Source: Rhabdothermincola sp037478855
GTDB taxonomy: Bacteria > Actinomycetota > Acidimicrobiia > Acidimicrobiales > Acidimicrobilacustridaceae
Length of the DNA stretch: 21,341 nucleotides
NCBI GenBank assembly: GCA_037478855.1
Contig: JBBFLY010000053.1
Location: forward strand, 1-21,341
Reading direction: 5' to 3'
Shown here: positions 1 through 8,423 of the stretch, piece after piece
How positions within the stretch are numbered: the first letter of the stretch is position 1
Layout of the letters: each line of letters opens with the position of its first letter
The notes under the pieces: generated by a model
Seen by the model: only the letters and a program-made list of their open reading frames with translations
Databases searched by the model: none
Told to the model about the DNA's origin: nothing
Translations under genes and position numbers: made by a program

Positions 1-62
1 TAGCGCCAGACCTCCTCGTCGGGGGACGGCAGGGCCACCTCAGCCAGGGCTCGGGAGGACAT
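1..62 (-). CDS. sufD: Fe-S cluster assembly protein SufD, N-terminal fragment
   Basis: Only the first 20 codons lie in the window; the gene runs off the left edge. The visible residues, MSSRALAEVALPSPDEEVWR, match the N-terminal region typical of SufD, where a 'P-x-x-x-E-x-W-R' segment precedes the beta-helix. SufD partners SufB and SufC in the scaffold that builds Fe-S clusters in the cytosol. Position supports the call: it follows sufB and a small gene on the same strand. There is no Shine-Dalgarno sequence, but a TAGGGT box ends 7 nt before the ATG, so a leaderless mRNA starting at or next to the A of ATG is likely. The name rests on a short peptide plus context. Confidence 0.72.
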   Translation of the reverse strand, partial: MSSRALAEVALPSPDEEVWR

Positions 63-69
63 CGGAATT

Positions 70-75
70 ACCCTA
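70..75 (-). promoter_or_regulatory. -10 box of a probable leaderless promoter for sufD
   Basis: On the minus strand TAGGGT is followed by 7 nt and then the sufD ATG. This fits the actinobacterial TANNNT -10 consensus with transcription starting at the start codon. It suggests sufD can be transcribed separately from sufB. No convincing -35 element is visible. Confidence 0.5.
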
Positions 76-161
76 CCGCCATAGGGGAAATTCCGGCCAA
101 CCTGGTCGGCGTCGACCGTCCACCGGCTGCGCTCGCGCCCGGTATCGACCTCGTGCCGCAC

Positions 162-509
162 CTAGCGGGAACCGCGGAAGCGGGCCCGGACCCGGCCGAG
201 GAAGCCCCCCGGGCGGCGTTGCTCCGCCGCCAGCTCGGCGAGCACCTCGGGCCCGGCCGCGTTCACGATGTCCTCCGCCTCGTCGAGCAGCTCCGGGATG
301 CCCTCACCCTCGGGTTCCTCGGGGGTCGGTGGAGTCACGAGGGTGCCGTAGGTCCAGCTCACGTCGGCCAGTCGGCGCTCGTAGGCCGGGCAGTGCTCCG
401 GACACCGCCATGGCGCCTCCGGCGCGAGGTCGAGATCGCACTTGCGGACTGTCTCACCAGTCGCATAGGTGCGACTCTCGAAGTGCCGACACTCCTGACG
501 CATCGCCAT
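162..509 (-). CDS. Small four-cysteine protein within the suf operon, function unknown
   Basis: Encodes 115 residues between sufB and sufD on the same strand, with gaps of about 100 nt on each side. The N-terminal third holds C7, C24, C36 and C40 (C-x16-C-x11-C-x3-C), enough ligands for a zinc or Fe-S site. The middle is acidic with helical stretches (about 55-95), and the C-terminus is basic and arginine-rich. No signal peptide or membrane segment is seen. I do not recognise a named family. The start at 509 has either an AGGA ribosome site 7 nt upstream or, read differently, a CAGGAT -10-like box 6 nt upstream; an in-frame ATG at 503 is an alternative. Position suggests a role in cluster assembly or its regulation, but this is inference. 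SufE, SufU and SufT do not fit by length or motif. Confidence 0.7.
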   Translation of the reverse strand: MAMRQECRHFESRTYATGETVRKCDLDLAPEAPWRCPEHCPAYERRLADVSWTYGTLVTPPTPEEPEGEGIPELLDEAEDIVNAAGPEVLAELAAEQRRPGGFLGRVRARFRGSR

Positions 510-610
510 CCGAGCATCCTGCCAGGGTCAGCCAGCGTTTCCACAGCGCCACGGACGTACTGCACGACGGGACGCCCGGGCATCAACGCTTCGTCGGCTC
601 GCCTCGCCGG

Positions 611-2014
<1,404 letters not shown>

Positions 2015-2039
2015 GGGCGATCAGCTCCTCGAATTTCTC

Positions 2040-2051
2040 CTATGTAGATAG
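2040..2051. promoter_or_regulatory. Near-perfect 12-bp palindrome at the sufB transcription start, candidate operator
   Basis: CTATGTAGATAG (plus strand) matches its own reverse complement at 10 of 12 positions, as CTATnTAnATAG. It covers four bases of the predicted -10 box and the predicted transcription start, where a repressor would block initiation. SufR- or Rrf2-type regulators commonly control suf operons, but no regulator gene lies in the window and I cannot assign the protein. Confidence 0.4.
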
Positions 2052-2075
2052 TAACAACTCCCCTCCCGACGCCAA
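2048..2075 (-). promoter_or_regulatory. Predicted sufB promoter (-35 TTGGCG, 16 bp spacer, -10 TACTAT)
   Basis: Read on the minus strand, TTGGCG (2075-2070) is separated by 16 nt from TACTAT (2053-2048). Transcription would begin near 2041, giving a leader of about 27 nt that contains the GAGGAG ribosome site. The spacing and -10 are reasonable; the -35 matches the consensus only partly. Confidence 0.45.
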
Positions 2076-2104
2076 CCCCCGAGGGGCCTGGATCCCCGGG
2101 CGGG

Positions 2105-2110
2105 TAGAAT
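2105..2110 (+). promoter_or_regulatory. -10 box for the PAS/GGDEF/EAL gene
   Basis: TAGAAT lies 27 nt before the ATG at 2138, with an AGGGGG ribosome site at 2129-2134 between them. This gives a short conventional leader. No clear -35 is visible. It is divergent from the sufB promoter, with the two -10 boxes about 50 bp apart. Confidence 0.4.
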
Positions 2111-2137
2111 TCGGCCTTCGATCCGGTCAGGGGGACC

Positions 2138-5100
2138 ATGAGCGACGCTGCCGAGCGCCGACGGGCCGGCATCCACGAGACCACCGGGACCACCCCGCTC
2201 CAACGGCTCCTCGCCTCCGCGCCCGTCGGGATCGCCGAAGCCACCCCGAACGGCGACCTCGTGTGGGTCAACCGCCGCTGGCGCGAGATCACCGGTGTCG
2301 ACCAGCCGTTGCCGATCCCCTACGAGCGGATCGCCCGCCTGATCCACCCGGAGGACCGCACGGCGATCGAGGATCGCTTCCGACGGTGCCGCGAGCAGCT
2401 CGAGGAGCTCGACGCCGAAGCACGCATCCTCCGCGACGACCGGGCGGTCCGACACATCCGACTACAGGTCGCACCGCTGGTCGACAGCTCGGAGCTGGCC
2501 GGCTTCGTCGGCGCGCTCATCGACCTCACCCCGCTGGTCGAGGCAACCGAGGCGAAGCGCCGCAGCGAGCAGCGATACCGCGACCTGCTCGCCCGCGCCC
2601 CAGTCGGCCAGGCCATCTACACCTCGGACGGCGTTCTGGTCGAGGTCAACGCGGCGTGGCTCTCCCTACTCGGCTACGAGGCGCGGGAGGTGATCGGTCG
2701 CCGGTCGATCGAGTTCGTGCACCCCGATGACCGCGACGCCACCCTGCAGACCGCGGAGGACCTGGTCGCCGGCCGGATCGCCACCTCCGTGAGCGAGCGC
2801 AGGCTGCGGCGCAAGGACGGCTCGTACGTGTGGGTGTCGAGCAGCATCACGCTCGAGCGCGACGCCGAGGGGCGGCCCGACTACTTCCACTCCATGATCA
2901 TCGACATCACCGAGGCGAAGAACGCCGAAGCCCGGCTCCGCGACAGTGAGGAGCGCTACCGGCGCCTGATCGACGAAGCCCCGGTCGCACAGGTCATCGC
3001 CCGGATCGACGGCACCCTCGTCGAGGTCAACCGAGCCTTCCTCACACTCCTGGCGACGACGCGCGACGAGGTCTTCAGCCGGAGTCCGGTCGAGCTGTTC
3101 CACCCCGATGACCTCCTCGGCCTGCGCGACGAGCTGAACCGCCTGATCGCCGGCGAGATCGACCACTTCGAGATGGAGCGACGGCTCGTGCGAGCCGACG
3201 GCGCGCACGTGTGGGTCGCGGGGGGCACGACGCTCATCCGTCAGGGTGACCAGCTCTTCCTGCACTCGGTCCTACAGGACATCACCGAGCGCAAGCTCGC
3301 TGAGCAGGCGCTCCGGGAGAGCGAGGAACGCTACCGGGCCGTCATCGAAGCCCTCCATGACGGCGTGCTCGTCCAGGGGCGACACCGCGTCGAGGCCGTC
3401 AACGGCGCCGCGGTCCGCCTGCTCGGGAGGTCCGCGAACGACCTGGCGAGGGTGGAGACCTGGGACGAGATTGACCCCATCGACGACCGCGGCGAGCCGA
3501 TCGCCTGGTCACAGCGATCCACGATCGTCGCGGTACGTGAGCGACGGCCGGTCATCGACCAGGTCGTGGGCCTCCTGGTACCCGGCCGGGGTCGCCGCTG
3601 GTTCAGCTTCAACGCCGTTCCCCGGATCGCGGACGGTGAGGTCGTGGGCGCGGTGACCACCTTCACCGACATCACCGACCGCAAGCTGGCCGAGGACGCG
3701 CTACGCGCCAGCGAGCTGCTGTTCCGCACGCTGGCCTCGGCGCTGCCCATCGGGATCTTCCAGACCGATGGCGAGGACCGCCTCGTCTACGTCAACCCCC
3801 GCTGGTCCGACATCACCGAGATCCCCGAGCACGATGCTCTCGGCAAGCGCGCGGCGATGCAGATCCATCCCGACGACCTCGACCGTGTGGTGGCGGCGTT
3901 CCGGGACAGCCTGCGCGGCCAGCGGACCTTCCGGGACCAGTACCGGATCATCACCCCGAGTGGCGCCCTCAAGTGGATCCGAGTGCACGCCACCCAGCTC
4001 TTCGACGCGGAGACGGGCCGGATGACCGCACGGGTGGGCTCCATCGAAGACATCACCCCCCTCATCAGCGCTGCCAACGAGACGAACCGCCTCGCGAGCA
4101 TCGTGGAGTCGACCAGCGACCTGATCGGTGTCGCCGACCTGCGCACTGGCGAGCTCACCTATCTCAACCGTGCGGCACGGGAGCTGTTCGGCTACGGCGA
4201 TCGGGATCTCGACGGCACCAGCTACCTCGACCTCTACGAACCCGAGGTGGCTGACCTGTGGTCCTCCACCGTGATCCCGACGCTGCAGCGAGGAGAGAGC
4301 TGGAGCGGCGAGCTTCCGATGCGGGCAGCCGACGGCTCCACGGTGCTCGTGTGGCAGACGCTCACCGCGATGCGGGGCTCCGACGGGGAGATCGACCACA
4401 TCTCCGCGGTCGGCCGCGACGTGACCGAGCGCCGCCGCTGGGAGGCCGAACTCGCCCACCAGGCCACCCACGACACGCTCACCGACCTCCCCAACCGGGT
4501 GCTCCTGCTCGATCACCTGGAGCTGGCGCTCGCCCGAGCCGAGCGCGACGGGCGGCTCGTGGCGCTGCTGTTCCTCGACCTCGACCGCTTCAAGGCGGTC
4601 AACGACACCCTCGGCCATGACGCGGGCGACGCGCTGCTCATCTCGGTCGCGAACAGGATCCGCGAGGCGATCCGCCCCACCGACACCGTCGCCCGACTGG
4701 GCGGCGACGAGTTCGTCGTCCTATGCGAGGACGTGATCGACGAGCACCACGCGGTCTCGATCACCCAACGGATCCTCTCGGTGATCGAGAGTCAACCATT
4801 GGTGATCGACGGCGTCGAGGTGCCGATCACGGCCAGCGTCGGGATCGCCCTGTCACCCGGTGGCCACAGCGCCCACCCCGAGGCCCTCCTGCGCGACGCC
4901 GATGCCGCGATGTACCGGGCGAAGGATCGGGGCCGGGCACGCCTGGAGCTGTTCGACGAATCGATGCGACGCCGCGCGGCACAGCGCATCCAGCTCGCCG
5001 AGGAGCTCACCGTCGCACTCGACCACCGACAGATCACCGTCCACTACCAGCCCTGCATCGATCTCGAGTCCGGCACGGTGACCTCCGTCGAGGCGCTGGC

Positions 5101-5761
5101 CCGCTGGCAGCACCCCACACGGGGCCTGCTCCCGCCGGGCGAGTTCATCGCGCTCGCCGAGGAGACCGGCCTCATCGTCGGCTTGGGGCTCGAGGTGCTC
5201 TCGGTCGCGTGCGCGCAGGGCAGACGCTGGCAGGAACAGCTCGGCGAGCGGGCACCCCGCATCCACGTCAACCTCTCGGCCCGCCAGCTGGGCGCCGCAA
5301 ACCTGCCGATCCTGGTGGAGGAGGTGCTCGACGCCTCGGGGCTTCGACCCTCCTCGCTGTGCCTCGAGATCACCGAGAGCGTCCTGATGGACGACGCGCC
5401 GGCGTCGATCGACGTGCTCCGGCAGCTCAAGGAGCTCGGTGTGGTGCTCGCGATCGACGACTTCGGCACCGGGTACTCGTCCCTGTCGTACCTGCGACGG
5501 TTCCCCGTCGACGTGCTGAAGGTCGACCGCTCGTTCGTGGACGGCCTCGGACCCGACGCGGAGGACTCGGCGATCGTCGCCGCGATCGTCAACCTGGCTC
5601 GAACCCTCGCCCTGGAACCCGTCGCCGAGGGGGTCGAGACCGCCGAGCAGGTTGCGCTCCTGCGGGAGCTCGGCTGTGCCGGTGCCCAGGGGTTCCTCTT
5701 CGCCAGACCAGCCCCCGCGGAGGTCGTGAGCGAGCTGCTCACGAAGCGCTTCCCGGTCTGA
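2138..5761 (+). CDS. Six-PAS, GGDEF and EAL cyclic-di-GMP signalling protein
   Basis: A 1207-residue protein with no transmembrane segment, so probably cytosolic. Six PAS-type sensor domains occupy roughly 20-140, 145-265, 272-390, 398-515, 527-645 and 649-770, linked by repeated 'DIT-x-x-K-x-AE-x-x-LR-x-SE-x-x-(Y/F)R' helices. A GGDEF domain (about 775-940) has GGDEF at 855-859 and the inhibitory I-site RPTD at 846-849. The EAL domain (about 949-1200) has EAL at 985-987, EITES, IDDFGTGYSS from 1106 and VAEGVET. Both catalytic halves look intact, so it may make and break cyclic di-GMP, with PAS input setting the balance. Which activity dominates cannot be told from sequence. The start is supported by AGGGGG 4 nt upstream. 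It stands alone, divergent from sufB. Confidence 0.95.
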   Translation: MSDAAERRRAGIHETTGTTPLQRLLASAPVGIAEATPNGDLVWVNRRWREITGVDQPLPIPYERIARLIHPEDRTAIEDRFRRCREQLEELDAEARILRDDRAVRHIRLQVAPLVDSSELAGFVGALIDLTPLVEATEAKRRSEQRYRDLLARAPVGQAIYTSDGVLVEVNAAWLSLLGYEAREVIGRRSIEFVHPDDRDATLQTAEDLVAGRIATSVSERRLRRKDGSYVWVSSSITLERDAEGRPDYFHSMIIDITEAKNAEARLRDSEERYRRLIDEAPVAQVIARIDGTLVEVNRAFLTLLATTRDEVFSRSPVELFHPDDLLGLRDELNRLIAGEIDHFEMERRLVRADGAHVWVAGGTTLIRQGDQLFLHSVLQDITERKLAEQALRESEERYRAVIEALHDGVLVQGRHRVEAVNGAAVRLLGRSANDLARVETWDEIDPIDDRGEPIAWSQRSTIVAVRERRPVIDQVVGLLVPGRGRRWFSFNAVPRIADGEVVGAVTTFTDITDRKLAEDALRASELLFRTLASALPIGIFQTDGEDRLVYVNPRWSDITEIPEHDALGKRAAMQIHPDDLDRVVAAFRDSLRGQRTFRDQYRIITPSGALKWIRVHATQLFDAETGRMTARVGSIEDITPLISAANETNRLASIVESTSDLIGVADLRTGELTYLNRAARELFGYGDRDLDGTSYLDLYEPEVADLWSSTVIPTLQRGESWSGELPMRAADGSTVLVWQTLTAMRGSDGEIDHISAVGRDVTERRRWEAELAHQATHDTLTDLPNRVLLLDHLELALARAERDGRLVALLFLDLDRFKAVNDTLGHDAGDALLISVANRIREAIRPTDTVARLGGDEFVVLCEDVIDEHHAVSITQRILSVIESQPLVIDGVEVPITASVGIALSPGGHSAHPEALLRDADAAMYRAKDRGRARLELFDESMRRRAAQRIQLAEELTVALDHRQITVHYQPCIDLESGTVTSVEALARWQHPTRGLLPPGEFIALAEETGLIVGLGLEVLSVACAQGRRWQEQLGERAPRIHVNLSARQLGAANLPILVEEVLDASGLRPSSLCLEITESVLMDDAPASIDVLRQLKELGVVLAIDDFGTGYSSLSYLRRFPVDVLKVDRSFVDGLGPDAEDSAIVAAIVNLARTLALEPVAEGVETAEQVALLRELGCAGAQGFLFARPAPAEVVSELLTKRFPV

Positions 5762-5770
5762 GAGCACCAG

Positions 5771-5836
5771 CGGCTCCGGAACCGACCGACGATGACCCAG
5801 CGGGAGTCGGCTCGGAGCGGCGACCGGCCGGAGCCG
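5771..5836. repeat. 9-bp inverted repeat between two same-strand genes, possible structured terminator
   Basis: CGGCTCCGG at 5771-5779 pairs perfectly with CCGGAGCCG at 5828-5836, enclosing 48 nt with a nested CCGAC/GTCGG stem (5786-5790 and 5806-5810). It begins 10 nt after the PAS/GGDEF/EAL stop and ends before the next promoter. There is no T-tract, so termination is a guess; in G+C-rich DNA some pairing is expected by chance. Confidence 0.3.
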
Positions 5837-5870
5837 GGACGGCGCACCCGCCCGACGCGTGCCGACCAGG

Positions 5871-5876
5871 TAGCCT
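5871..5876 (+). promoter_or_regulatory. -10 box of a probable leaderless promoter for the DUF2752 gene
   Basis: TAGCCT is followed by 6 nt and then the ATG at 5883. No purine-rich ribosome site lies between them. This matches the TANNNT-6/7-start pattern seen at several genes in the window. Confidence 0.5.
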
Positions 5877-5882
5877 TGGGCC

Positions 5883-6335
5883 ATGTCCGAGCTCGAGCTG
5901 CGCGAGCGCGAGGGTCACGCACCGCTCCGCTGGCGGGGCGCGACCCAGCCACTCCTGCTCGCGGGCGCGGTCGCGCTCGGGTGCGCGTACGTCCTGGTGC
6001 AAAACCCGAACGAGTCCTCGGCCTATCCGCAGTGCCCGCTCAAGGCCATGACCGGGCTCGACTGCCCCGGGTGCGGCATGACCCGAGCCGTGTACTCGCT
6101 GCTGCACGGCGACCTCGCGGGGGCGGTCAGCCACAACCTCCTCCTCATCGTGGCCCTGCCGGTGCTGGCCGTCCTTCTCGGACGCTGGACGCTCACCTGC
6201 ATCGGCGTCCCGGTCCGCCCGCTGCCCCGGTGGCGCCCGTGGATGACCTGGGTCGCGTCCGCGCTCCTCGTCGCGTTCGCGATCGTGCGCAACATCCCCG
6301 GCACGCCCCTGTCGTGGCTGGACTCGGCTGCCTGA
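5883..6335 (+). CDS. DUF2752 family membrane protein
   Basis: A 150-residue protein with about three hydrophobic segments (23-40, 84-101, 121-137), so an inner-membrane protein. Between the first two lies the family signature: C51-P, then T57-G, then C61-P-G-C64-G-x-T-R. This Cys cluster with the CPGCGxTR core is diagnostic of DUF2752. The molecular role of the family is not established; the cysteines could bind a metal or form disulfides. It begins about 120 nt after the PAS/GGDEF/EAL gene but has its own leaderless-type promoter, so it is probably a separate unit. Its last codons and stop are duplicated directly downstream in a 26-bp tandem repeat, which lies after the functional stop and does not change the protein. 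Confidence 0.88.
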   Translation: MSELELREREGHAPLRWRGATQPLLLAGAVALGCAYVLVQNPNESSAYPQCPLKAMTGLDCPGCGMTRAVYSLLHGDLAGAVSHNLLLIVALPVLAVLLGRWTLTCIGVPVRPLPRWRPWMTWVASALLVAFAIVRNIPGTPLSWLDSAA

Positions 6336-6366
6336 GCTGCTGGCTGGACTCGGCTGCCTGAGCTGC
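6315..6366. repeat. Perfect 26-bp tandem duplication (two copies) spanning the DUF2752 stop codon
   Basis: The unit starting TGGCTGGACTCGGC and ending GAGCTGC occurs at 6315-6340 and again, without a mismatch, at 6341-6366. The first copy contains the TGA stop (6333-6335). The unit length is not a multiple of three. Identity between copies suggests a recent slippage event. Confidence 0.95.
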
Positions 6367-6395
6367 TGACCGACCCGCGTCGCCGAGGGCGTGGT

Positions 6396-6413
6396 GCGGG
6401 CTAGTCGGCCCGC
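6396..6413. terminator. Hairpin between convergent genes, possible bidirectional terminator
   Basis: GCGGGC (6396-6401) and GCCCGC (6408-6413) form a perfect 6-bp stem with a 6-nt loop. The loop side overlaps the ppgK stop codon. It lies in the 65-nt gap between the convergent DUF2752 and ppgK genes. There is no T-run, only a short pyrimidine tract on the plus strand, so the call is tentative. Confidence 0.3.
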
Positions 6414-7165
6414 TTCCCCCGCTGCGTCGCGCGATGCCAGTGAGCGTGCAGCGCAGCGCCGACGATGCCGGCCTGGTTCAGCAGGCGGGCGGCAACGACC
6501 GGGGTTCGACATGTGATGGACGGGAGGAACCGGTCGGCCTTCTTGGAGACGCCACCACCGATCACGAACAGGTCGGGCCACAGCAGGTCCTCCACCAGAC
6601 GGAGGTACTCCCCCAGCCGCGCCCCGAAGGTCTCGTAGTCGAGACCCTCACGCTCACGGGCCGAATCCGACGCGTACCGCTCGGCATCGTCGCCATGGAG
6701 CGGCAGGTGCCCGAGCTCGCTGTTGGGCAGCAACCGACCGTCGAGCAGCACCGCGGTGCCGATCCCGGTCCCCAACGTCACCATCACGACCACCCCCCGC
6801 CGACCTCGAGCCGCGCCGAAGGTCGACTCGGCCAGACCCGCGGCGTCCGCGTCGTTCAGGACGGTGACCGGGCAGCCGGTGGCCTCCGAGAACACCGCGT
6901 CGGCGTCGTTGCCGACCCAGTCCGGCACGAGGTTCGCGGCGGTGTGCACCGTGCCGGCTCTGATGACCCCAGGGAAGGTGCAGCCCACGGGGCCGTCCCA
7001 GTCGAAGTGCTGGACGAGGGTGGCCAGCACGTCCGAGACGTTCGCCGGATCCGGATGGCTGGGGGTCGGCATCCGGAGCCGGTCGGTCTTGAGCACGCCT
7101 CGCTTGGTGTCGACGACCGCGCCTTTGATGCCGGTGCCACCGATGTCGATCCCGAGAACCTTCAC
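6401..7165 (-). CDS. ppgK: Polyphosphate glucokinase (ROK family)
   Basis: A 254-residue ROK-fold sugar kinase that should phosphorylate glucose to glucose-6-phosphate using polyphosphate and possibly ATP. The phosphate-binding motif DIGGTGIKG is at 7-15, NDADAAG at 104-110 with the likely catalytic base D105, TLGTGIGTA at 130-138, and ELGHLPLHG at 150-158 carrying the sugar-contacting E150 and H153. These segments and the length resemble actinobacterial polyphosphate glucokinases. The zinc motif CxCGxxGC of many ROK kinases and repressors is absent. The frame stays open far upstream, but the true start is the GTG at 7165 (VKVLGIDIGG), which has GAGGAG about 6 nt before it. It is divergent from amrS and near pgi and gnd. 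Polyphosphate use is inferred from motif similarity. Confidence 0.87.
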   Translation of the reverse strand: MKVLGIDIGGTGIKGAVVDTKRGVLKTDRLRMPTPSHPDPANVSDVLATLVQHFDWDGPVGCTFPGVIRAGTVHTAANLVPDWVGNDADAVFSEATGCPVTVLNDADAAGLAESTFGAARGRRGVVVMVTLGTGIGTAVLLDGRLLPNSELGHLPLHGDDAERYASDSAREREGLDYETFGARLGEYLRLVEDLLWPDLFVIGGGVSKKADRFLPSITCRTPVVAARLLNQAGIVGAALHAHWHRATQRGKRAD

Positions 7166-7300
7166 CTCGTCTCCTCGCGGTCGCGGCCGCTCGCAGTCTC
7201 GCGCGCCCCTGCCGGGCGGACACCGGAGCCCCGTCACAGGTCCCCGACGTCCGTGGCGCGGTTGGTCAACGGGACCGGTGTGGATCCCGTGGGCATTCCT

Positions 7301-7306
7301 TACCCT
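7301..7306 (+). promoter_or_regulatory. -10 box of a probable leaderless promoter for the amr operon
   Basis: TACCCT is followed by 7 nt and the ATG at 7314, with no ribosome site between. The -10 placement supports both the chosen start of the radical SAM gene and a leaderless transcript for the three-gene operon. Confidence 0.5.
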
Positions 7307-7313
7307 GATCTTC

Positions 7314-8423
7314 ATGGCGGCTGACATCTCCCTCGCCGATCCCTTCACCATCCCGACCCGCTGGTGGCACCAGCTCGAAGACGGTCGCATCCAGTGCGAC
7401 GTCTGTCCCCGTGCCTGCAAGCTGCGGGAGGGTCAGCGAGGCGTGTGCTTCGTCCGAGGCCGAACCGAGGATCAGGTGGTCCTCACGACCTGGGGACGAT
7501 CGAGCGGCTACTGCGTCGACCCGATCGAGAAGAAGCCGCTCAACCACTTCCTGCCGGGCACCTCGGTGCTCTCGTTCGGGACGGCCGGGTGCAACCTCGC
7601 CTGCCGGTTCTGCCAGAACTGGGACATCTCCAAGTCGAAGGAGGTCGCCCGCCTCTCCGACCGCGCCGACCCGGAAGCGATCGCGCAGGCGGCGCTCGAG
7701 CTCGGGGCTCGCAGCGTGGCGTTCACGTACAACGACCCGGTCATCTTCCTGGAGTACGCCGTCGACGTCGCCGAGGCCTGCCACGCCGTGGGGGTGAACG
7801 CGGTCGCGGTCTCCGCCGGCTACATCTGCGACGAGCCCCGCCGGGAGCTCTTCAGCCGCATGGACGCGGCCAACATCGACCTGAAGGCGTTCACGCAAGA
7901 GTTCTACCGGCACGTTGCGATGGGCGACCTGCAACCGGTGCTCGACACGCTCGACTACCTGCGCCACGAGACGGATGTCTGGCTGGAGATCACGACCCTG
8001 TTGATCCCGGGCCACAACGACAGCGACGCCGAGATCGACCGGATGACCCGGTGGATCGCGGAGCGACTCGGACCTGACGTGCCCCTGCACTTCAGTGCGT
8101 TCCACCCCGACTTCAAGATGCTCGACGTGCCCCCGACGCCACCGCAGACCCTGACCCGTGCCCGCTCGATCGCCATGGCCAACGGCCTGCGATACGTCTA
8201 CACGGGCAACGTGCACGACCCCGAAGGGGGCAGCACGATCTGCCCGTCGTGTCAGACCGTGGTGGTGGAGCGCGACTGGTACGTGATCAACGAGTACCGA
8301 CTGACCGGCGACGGCCACTGCCGATCCTGTGGAGCACCCATCGCCGGACGCTTCGATGGCCCGCCCGGGGAGTGGGGTGCGAGGCGCATGCCGGTGCGAC
8401 TGGCGGATCGGGGGCGGCGATGA
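7314..8423 (+). CDS. amrS: AmmeMemoRadiSam system radical SAM enzyme
   Basis: A 369-residue radical SAM protein of the AmrS type. The cluster motif CNLACRFC places C93, C97 and C100 around a [4Fe-4S] cluster that would cleave S-adenosylmethionine. An N-terminal Cys set (C28, C31, C35, C45) in CDVCPRACKLREGQRGVC resembles pyruvate formate-lyase activating-like proteins. A C-terminal CxxC pair (C310/C313 and C336/C339) looks like a zinc ribbon or auxiliary cluster site. Its substrate is not established. The frame is open from 6723, but that extension lies antisense to ppgK and looks non-coding; the ATG at 7314 has a TACCCT box 7 nt upstream. The stop overlaps the next start as ATGA, so it is translationally coupled to the Memo-like gene. 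Confidence 0.93.
   Translation: MAADISLADPFTIPTRWWHQLEDGRIQCDVCPRACKLREGQRGVCFVRGRTEDQVVLTTWGRSSGYCVDPIEKKPLNHFLPGTSVLSFGTAGCNLACRFCQNWDISKSKEVARLSDRADPEAIAQAALELGARSVAFTYNDPVIFLEYAVDVAEACHAVGVNAVAVSAGYICDEPRRELFSRMDAANIDLKAFTQEFYRHVAMGDLQPVLDTLDYLRHETDVWLEITTLLIPGHNDSDAEIDRMTRWIAERLGPDVPLHFSAFHPDFKMLDVPPTPPQTLTRARSIAMANGLRYVYTGNVHDPEGGSTICPSCQTVVVERDWYVINEYRLTGDGHCRSCGAPIAGRFDGPPGEWGARRMPVRLADRGRR

Noticed and set aside
4853..5952. Two long minus-strand open frames opposite the EAL region and DUF2752 start
   Set aside because: The complementary strand encodes intact EAL motifs; the antisense translations have low-complexity Arg/Ser/Gly composition and no start signals.
6723..7313. 197-codon N-terminal extension of the radical SAM gene
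   Set aside because: It lies antisense to ppgK, has non-protein-like composition, and the ATG at 7314 has a well-placed -10 box and the normal family N-terminus.
7166..7420. 85-codon N-terminal extension of the glucokinase to 7420
   Set aside because: The sequence before VKVLGIDIGG is not kinase-like and would overlap the amrS promoter and start; the GTG at 7165 has a good ribosome site.
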